A stretch of 11,398 bases of DNA. Origin: Gammaproteobacteria bacterium UBA4475 (GTDB lineage Bacteria; Pseudomonadota; Gammaproteobacteria; Pseudomonadales; Azotimanducaceae). The translations under genes were made by a program, and so were the position numbers. Every line of letters starts with the position of its first letter. Position 1 is the first letter of the stretch. The notes beneath the pieces are model-generated. The model was not told the DNA's origin. It saw only the letters and a program-made list of their open reading frames with translations, and made no database searches. The stretch is taken from positions 1-11,398 of the forward strand of contig DGOD01000266.1 in NCBI GenBank assembly GCA_002389265.1, read 5' to 3'. Of the stretch, positions 6,480-11,398 are shown piece after piece.

Positions 6480-8141
6480 GTGAATAACGAGAGCATGCCA
6501 CGCGTACTTATTGTCGGTGCCGGTCCTGTTGGCCAGATGGCAGCACTGCTGTTGTCTCAACATGGCATACCTAGTCTTCTCGTTGATAAGCGGACAACGC
6601 GACTCACCGCTCCAAAAGCACACGCTGTAAACGCCCGCACGCTCGAAATTTGTGACAGCATCGGGATCAGCGCATCGCAGTTGCGAGAACTTGGTTCAGC
6701 CGCAAACGAAGGCGGCATGGTCCGGTTTGTCGGGACGCTTACGGGCCCAGAGTTTGGCTCCCTGCCCTATGAAAGACAGGATGTGGGCGCGCTCGAATCC
6801 ACGCCCTTCCCTCTCAGCAACATACCTCAACCTCTATTCGAACAAGTGTTGGCTCGCCATGTGACAGAGGACCCCAACATTGACTACCGGCTTGGCACGG
6901 CCTGCACCTCGCTGATCAATCAAGGAGCGCAGGTTGCAGCGAAGCTTTTAGATTCTAGAGACAAATCAAGAAGCCATTTACAGCTTTTCGATTACGCGAT
7001 TGCCGCCGACGGGGCAGGCTCGTCGATCAGGGATTCGCTCGACATTGAAATGGAGGGTCCCGAAGCGCTGGCTCACTATCTGATGATTCATTTCTCGGCT
7101 GACCTTCGAGCTTTGACCGAAAACAGAAGAGGCGTTCTGTACTTTTTATTTGAACCTGGCGTCAATGGCACGTTCATCGCCTACGATCATTCAAAAACGT
7201 GGGTTCTGATGCATCCCTGGCAACCCGGGTCGGAAAAGCTCAAGGACTATACGCAAGCGCGCTGTGCTGCTCTGATCGATAAAGCCGTAGGACAAAGCCT
7301 CAATGGCGTCACTGTAGAAAACATCAGTCCTTGGACGATGACCGCCCAGGTAGCAAAAGCGTACCGCAAGGAGCGTATCTTTCTCGCTGGCGACAGCGCG
7401 CACAGAATACCGCCAGCTGGCGGGCTGGGACTTAACTCAGGAATCGGCGACGTCCAGAACCTAAGTTGGAAGCTAGCAGCGGTGCTAAACGGACTAGCAG
7501 GCGAACGCCTTCTCGATACTTATGAAGTAGAACGCCAGCCCATTGCTCGCATCAACAACGAGCAGAGTTTGAACAATGCCATCAAGCTATTTGATCTGAT
7601 TGTTGCGCTCCATGGGGACGACCCTGAGAAGACCGGCGAGCGTTACGCGGCGATCTCGAAAAGTCCTGATGACTTCCCCGAGTTGGCAGAGGCTGTGAAA
7701 GCTCAAAAGCCCCACTTCGACAGCTTTGATCTACAAATAGGGTATCGCTACAACAGTCTGGCAATTGTCGACCCACCGCCGATACCGGATGTGGGCGACG
7801 TGTCGGATTATCAGCCCTCGTGGGATGCGGGCGCTCACTTTCCACATCGCTGGGTAACCCAGGATGGAGAAACCCGATCACTCCATTCTCTCATTTCACC
7901 TCGAACCTTCACGCTTCTACGCGGGCCAAAATCCGCGGAATTAAGCGGTCACTCTAAAGTTCAACAACTCCTCTTTGGTGTTGACTTTGAGGATGGGGAT
8001 GACTGGGAAATATTAACAGGACTACCCGCGAGCGGGGCCCTCCTGATTAGACCCGATGGACATATCGCCACCCGATTCAAAACCGTGAACGAGGAAGATT
8101 TTTCGTCTGCGATCAGACAAATTTTGGCAAGAGGTGATTAA
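6480..8141 (+). CDS. FAD-dependent aromatic-ring monooxygenase
   Basis: A 553-residue group A flavoprotein hydroxylase of the p-hydroxybenzoate hydroxylase fold, in the larger PheA/MhpA/PgaE-like branch. It uses NAD(P)H and O2 to hydroxylate a phenolic ring, typically ortho to an existing hydroxyl. Visible motifs are the Rossmann GxGxxG at Gly13-Gly18 (VGAGPVG), the DG motif at Asp177-Gly178 (AADGAGS), and the GD motif at Gly304-Asp305 (LAGDSAHRIPPAGGLGLNSG). The thioredoxin-like C-terminal domain ends with LIRPDGHIATRF (Asp526-Gly527), typical of this branch. The start used is GTG at 6480, with AGAGA 9 nt before it. ATG at 6495 (MPRVLIVGAG) is an alternative with no clear ribosome binding site. 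It is the first gene of the rightward operon, 2 nt before the SDR. Its product diol would suit the VOC dioxygenases. Confidence 0.92.
   Translation: MNNESMPRVLIVGAGPVGQMAALLLSQHGIPSLLVDKRTTRLTAPKAHAVNARTLEICDSIGISASQLRELGSAANEGGMVRFVGTLTGPEFGSLPYERQDVGALESTPFPLSNIPQPLFEQVLARHVTEDPNIDYRLGTACTSLINQGAQVAAKLLDSRDKSRSHLQLFDYAIAADGAGSSIRDSLDIEMEGPEALAHYLMIHFSADLRALTENRRGVLYFLFEPGVNGTFIAYDHSKTWVLMHPWQPGSEKLKDYTQARCAALIDKAVGQSLNGVTVENISPWTMTAQVAKAYRKERIFLAGDSAHRIPPAGGLGLNSGIGDVQNLSWKLAAVLNGLAGERLLDTYEVERQPIARINNEQSLNNAIKLFDLIVALHGDDPEKTGERYAAISKSPDDFPELAEAVKAQKPHFDSFDLQIGYRYNSLAIVDPPPIPDVGDVSDYQPSWDAGAHFPHRWVTQDGETRSLHSLISPRTFTLLRGPKSAELSGHSKVQQLLFGVDFEDGDDWEILTGLPASGALLIRPDGHIATRFKTVNEEDFSSAIRQILARGD
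8131..8137 (+). promoter_or_regulatory. ribosome binding site of the SDR gene
   Basis: GAGGTGA lies six bases before the ATG at 8144, within the last codons of the monooxygenase gene. This indicates translational coupling between the two. Confidence 0.6.
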
Positions 8142-8143
8142 GC

Positions 8144-8923
8144 ATGGATTTAGGAATCGAGGGAAGAAAAGCGATTGTCTGCGCCTCATCACGGGGTCTG
8201 GGTAAAGCCTGCGCACTGTCGCTCGCTCGGGAGGGCGCGCATGTCGTAATCAACGGCCTAAACGTTGAGCGTTTAGAAGCCACCAAAGTTGAAATCGAAT
8301 CAATAGCGAAAGGATCTGTGACCGCCGTCGCTGCAGATATCAACACCGAGGATGGCAGAACAAAGCTACTGCAGGCTTGTCCTAAGATTGACATCCTCGT
8401 GAACAACAACGAGGGCCCTCCTCCCGGTCAGTTCCAAAAATGGCAACGCCAGGATTTTGAATCTGCGATCGACGCCAACTTCATGGCGCCTGCGTTGTTA
8501 ATTCAAGCGGTCATCGAGGGCATGAAAGAGCGCAGGTTTGGGCGCATCGTGAATATCACTTCAGCCATGGTGAAATCGCCTCGAAGCGCGATGGGACTCT
8601 CGACCTCTGCAAGAACCGCGCTTACCGCTCTATGCAAGGGGATCTCGGTTGATCTCGCGCCTTTCAATATCACAATCAACAACATGCTTCCCGAGCGTTT
8701 CGATACAGACCGTCAGAAATTTATGGCTGAAATGGTCATGAAGTTAAAAGGCATCTCTCGCGAAGAAGCCTTCGCGGAAATTCATGAATCAATCGCAGCA
8801 AAACGGATGGGTTCACCCACAGAATTTGGAGATGCCTGCGCATTTCTTTGCAGCGCTCAAGCAGGCTACATCTCAGGCCAAAATCTCCAATTGGATGGTG
8901 GTTCCTATCCAGGCTTAATTTAG
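8144..8923 (+). CDS. SDR-family protein lacking the canonical YxxxK
   Basis: A 259-residue short-chain dehydrogenase/reductase fold protein. The NAD(P)-binding glycine motif is ASSRGLG (14-20), and the strand-4 motif LVNNNEGPPPG replaces the usual NNAG. Ser140 (NITSAM) matches the catalytic serine. Where Tyr-x-x-x-Lys is expected, the sequence reads Ser153-Thr-Ser-Ala-Arg157, so both the catalytic Tyr and Lys are missing. The C-terminal GYISGQNLQLDGGSYPGL is normal for the family. This combination (NNxGPPPG and SxxAR) matches a known subgroup of beta-ketoacyl-ACP-reductase-like SDRs with a degenerate tetrad. The protein may use other residues or bind a nicotinamide cofactor without classical chemistry. 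It has a strong GAGGTGA before the ATG, 2 nt after the monooxygenase. A role in oxidising or reducing a pathway alcohol or ketone is inferred. Confidence 0.88.
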   Translation: MDLGIEGRKAIVCASSRGLGKACALSLAREGAHVVINGLNVERLEATKVEIESIAKGSVTAVAADINTEDGRTKLLQACPKIDILVNNNEGPPPGQFQKWQRQDFESAIDANFMAPALLIQAVIEGMKERRFGRIVNITSAMVKSPRSAMGLSTSARTALTALCKGISVDLAPFNITINNMLPERFDTDRQKFMAEMVMKLKGISREEAFAEIHESIAAKRMGSPTEFGDACAFLCSAQAGYISGQNLQLDGGSYPGLI

Positions 8924-8933
8924 GGCGCTTTCT

Positions 8934-9968
8934 ATGAGACTCGCCTTTTGCTCGATTCTCCTTCTCGCCCTGGCGTTTGTCTTGTTGAGTTATTACGTTT
9001 CGCAACCTCTCAAGGAAGGCCGGCGGGTCGACTTTAAGCCCATCATCGCTGATCGAGACATCGCGCTAACGTTTGCGCGGTCACCACTGGGTTTAATTTT
9101 GGTGACAGAGCACTTGGGTGATGCCATCAGAGGGATTAATCTCTCCGCCTGGAACGGTGAAGAGCAAACTATAGACCTCATTAATTTTCTCGCCCTAACC
9201 GACCGCGATGTTTTGATCGCTTTAGATGCCGCCGAAGAGCGGTTTGATCTTAATTCTCTGATCATGCCAATCAGTTACTCACCGCCCTCGATCGCAGCGG
9301 GAACCAATTTCAAGGAACACGCGGATGAAGTTTATTCGGAGGATCCGCCGTTTCTCTTCCCAAAAATCACGCCTGCCAGCAACTGGAATGCGAACGTGCC
9401 CTTCCTGCCAAGACTCGATTACGAGGCTGAGTTGTGCCTTTTTCCGTTGTCGGACATCACGACAGAACGCCAAACAGCTGAATTCGGATTGGTTCTTTGT
9501 AACGATTTCACAGACCGCTTAACGCTCATCCGGGAGATCGACCTTGGGGCCCCGTTGGGGTTAACGGGCTTTGCATCAGGCAAAGGGTGTGAGGGCTGTC
9601 TGCCCACTGGCTACCTTGCTGTGATTCCGCAATCTGAAACATTTTATCTATCTGTAGAGCTGACTTTGTTCGTCAACGACGAACTGAGACAGTCATTCAG
9701 GATGCGGGACATCATCATGCCCATAGAAGACATCGTAGATCAGGCACTTCACTCACATGGGACTCAATACACAAAAGGAAAGGACCAAATTCCACTCATG
9801 CCCGGCGAAACCATTTCACAAGGCACGTTGATCCTTACCGGCACAGCGGCCGGCGTTCTATTTAAGCCGCTGAACATCTGGAATCAGAGTTTTTATCTTC
9901 AACCAGGGGACGATGTCCGAACGGAAGCGACCTTCCTGGGCCACCTCGAAAATAAAATTGTGGACTAG
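8934..9968 (+). CDS. FAH-family protein with N-terminal membrane segment
   Basis: A 344-residue protein. Residues 1-3 (MRL) are followed by a long hydrophobic stretch to about residue 22 (FCSILLLALAFVLLSYYVS) and then a basic SQPLKEGRR. This looks like a signal-anchor or uncleaved signal peptide, as no clear AxA site is seen. The rest is FAH-like: GTNFKEH (His129), metal ligands Glu164 and Glu166 in LDYEAELCLFPL, Asn190-Asp191 in LCNDFTDR, the GKGCEGCLPTG loop, and LILTGTAAGV. The core enzyme of this family normally sits in the cytosol, so an exported or membrane-tethered version is unusual. It lies 10 nt after the SDR and 3 nt before the secreted sulfatase. Its substrate is unknown. It shares only family-level motifs with the FAH protein of the leftward operon, so it is not a recent duplicate. 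Confidence 0.85.
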   Translation: MRLAFCSILLLALAFVLLSYYVSQPLKEGRRVDFKPIIADRDIALTFARSPLGLILVTEHLGDAIRGINLSAWNGEEQTIDLINFLALTDRDVLIALDAAEERFDLNSLIMPISYSPPSIAAGTNFKEHADEVYSEDPPFLFPKITPASNWNANVPFLPRLDYEAELCLFPLSDITTERQTAEFGLVLCNDFTDRLTLIREIDLGAPLGLTGFASGKGCEGCLPTGYLAVIPQSETFYLSVELTLFVNDELRQSFRMRDIIMPIEDIVDQALHSHGTQYTKGKDQIPLMPGETISQGTLILTGTAAGVLFKPLNIWNQSFYLQPGDDVRTEATFLGHLENKIVD

Positions 9969-9971
9969 CCC

Positions 9972-11398
9972 ATGAGAGCCCTGCTGCTTCTTTTTTTATT
10001 TTTCGCATCGTTCGCACAGGCCGAGCTTCCTAACATTATTCTGCTCGTAGCAGATGACCTGGGCTGGAAAGATGTTGGTTACAACGGCAGCGAAATCCGA
10101 ACGCCTTCAATCGATGCGCTTGCTGAAGGTGGTGTGACCTTAACTGACTTCTACGTGCACGCAACGTGCAGTCCCACCCGTGCCTCACTGATGACCGGAC
10201 AATCCCCTATGCGCCACGGTATTTACCATGCGATTGGTAAAAACACGGAGGGAAGCCTGCCACTACAGCTCAAACTTTTGCCGGAATATCTCAAGGATGC
10301 TGGGTATCAATCGCTGATGGTTGGCAAGTGGCACCTCGGTCACGCCACCTCAGCAATGCTACCGATGGCCAGAGGATTTGAAGAGGTCTATGGACACTAC
10401 ACCGGTGGGGTTGGCTACTGGGACCACGTCCATGGTGGCGGCCTCGACTGGCATTACGACGGGAGAGCCCTGCGAGTCGAGGGTTATGCGACGCATTTGC
10501 AGGCCGATGCCGCCGTGCGAATGATTAAAAAAAGAGACAAGCAAAGACCGCTCTTCCTCTATACGGCCTTCAGTGCACCACATCTACCCAATGAAGCTCC
10601 CGAGGAGAGTATCGCCGCATACGTTGGAATAGAAGATGCGAACCGACTTGTTCACGCCGCGATGGTTGATGAACTCGACCGGGCCATTGGCCGAATCCTG
10701 ACAATCCTCGAAGAAGAAAAAATGTTGGAGAACACACTGATCTGGTTCTTTAGTGATAACGGTGGTCTGAATCCTGCTGCTGCGAGCGATGGCATGCGGA
10801 GTCTTGTCTCTAACCTCGTTGCTATTTTCGGGCGACCGCTGCCAACCGGGTTCCTTGAATTCCTGCGTCATAATACTGAGGACGGTGGCTCAGATAATGG
10901 ACCCTACCGGCGCGGTAAAGGTGCGGTATATCAGGGAGGGATTCTGGTGCCATCGATTCTGTATTGGCCAGCCGTCCTCGAGCCTGCCACTATCGCTGAC
11001 CGTGTCACCATCCAGGATGTGTTACCGACAATCGCTCAACTGACCGATATCAACCTGATACCCGAGCAGGTGCTTGATGGTAAACCGCGCTGGGGAATCA
11101 TAACGGGTGCCGACAGCGAAGCAGGCGCAGACTTTGTGGCTTTGAGCATGGATAGTAAGGCAATCCTACGCGGACCTTGGAAACTTATTGTCAACGGCGA
11201 GGAAGGCGAGCTGTATAACCTTGCTGAGGATCCTTACGAACAAACTGATCGCTCCGTAGAACACCCAGAAATCGTCGAACAACTACGTTCTGCGATCAAT
11301 CAGATTCCACAGGTCGAATCGATCAACCAGCCACTCTTTAAGGTCATGATGGATATGGACAAATTTGGAGGAGAGGAGGATCGCCCCCCCTGGGCAGA
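9972..11398 (+). CDS. secreted type I sulfatase, C-terminus beyond window
   Basis: Manual translation from ATG 9972 stays open for 475 codons to the right edge, so the gene is partial at its 3' end. Residues 1-17 (MRALLLLFLFFASFAQA) form a signal peptide, probably cut after AQA, so the enzyme should act in the periplasm or outside. Arylsulfatase motifs follow: Asp28-Asp29 (LLVADDLGW), Cys66 in ATCSPTRASLMTGQ (the formylglycine site, C-x-P-x-R), Lys119 and His121 in VGKWHLGH, and Asp262-Asn263 in FFSDNGG. The C-terminal part has RGPWKLIVN and ELYNLAEDPYEQ, as expected. Between DNGG and RRGKGAVYQGGILVP is an insert-like stretch of about 35 residues (FGRPLPTGFLEFLRHN). It is 3 nt from the membrane FAH gene without a clear ribosome binding site, so coupling is likely. 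The substrate is a sulfate ester of unknown identity. Confidence 0.92.
   Translation, partial: MRALLLLFLFFASFAQAELPNIILLVADDLGWKDVGYNGSEIRTPSIDALAEGGVTLTDFYVHATCSPTRASLMTGQSPMRHGIYHAIGKNTEGSLPLQLKLLPEYLKDAGYQSLMVGKWHLGHATSAMLPMARGFEEVYGHYTGGVGYWDHVHGGGLDWHYDGRALRVEGYATHLQADAAVRMIKKRDKQRPLFLYTAFSAPHLPNEAPEESIAAYVGIEDANRLVHAAMVDELDRAIGRILTILEEEKMLENTLIWFFSDNGGLNPAAASDGMRSLVSNLVAIFGRPLPTGFLEFLRHNTEDGGSDNGPYRRGKGAVYQGGILVPSILYWPAVLEPATIADRVTIQDVLPTIAQLTDINLIPEQVLDGKPRWGIITGADSEAGADFVALSMDSKAILRGPWKLIVNGEEGELYNLAEDPYEQTDRSVEHPEIVEQLRSAINQIPQVESINQPLFKVMMDMDKFGGEEDRPPWA

Noticed and set aside
10584..10871. Minus-strand 95-codon frame inside the right-hand sulfatase
   Set aside because: The plus strand is continuously coding for a sulfatase with all signature motifs, so the antisense frame is a shadow.

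Overview
This window looks like an aromatic-compound catabolism cluster from a member of the Pseudomonadota, most likely a gammaproteobacterium. The evidence is moderate GC content (estimated by eye), Shine-Dalgarno led genes, tight operons, and a mix of sulfatases, extradiol-dioxygenase-type VOC proteins, FAH-family hydrolases, an aromatic-ring hydroxylase and a GST. The taxon is an inference; no rRNA or marker gene is present.

Layout. Positions 1-602 hold no convincing intact gene. They contain a 12-bp triple tandem repeat (222-255), a weak terminator-like hairpin (369-385), an inverted repeat with three TACTGT-type half-sites (434-460) and a short, apparently frameshifted remnant resembling the start of a host-attachment-type protein (516-599). 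Positions 603-6366 form one leftward gene string, in transcription order: TetR regulator, two-domain VOC protein, cytosolic sulfatase, FAH-family hydrolase, GST, single-domain VOC protein. Gaps are 34-68 nt, with one 14-nt overlap, as expected for an operon. A 113-nt divergent intergenic region (6367-6479) carries a plausible rightward promoter and two inverted repeats, candidate operators for the TetR protein. Positions 6480-11398 form a rightward string with gaps of 2-10 nt: FAD-dependent aromatic hydroxylase, atypical SDR, FAH-family protein with an N-terminal membrane segment, and a secreted sulfatase. The last runs off the right edge and was translated by hand.

How the genes may work together (inference). 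Sulfate is removed from a sulfated phenolic by the sulfatases. The FAD monooxygenase ortho-hydroxylates the phenol to a catechol-type diol. One or both VOC proteins, which keep a complete His-His-Glu metal triad, cleave the ring. The FAH-family enzymes hydrolyse or hydrate the ring-cleavage product, the GST may isomerise or conjugate an intermediate, and the SDR handles an alcohol or ketone. The TetR protein probably senses the substrate or an intermediate and controls both strings. Three classes (sulfatase, FAH, VOC) occur twice. One sulfatase/FAH pair looks cytosolic, and the other looks exported or membrane-anchored. No transporter and no formylglycine-generating enzyme is visible in the window.
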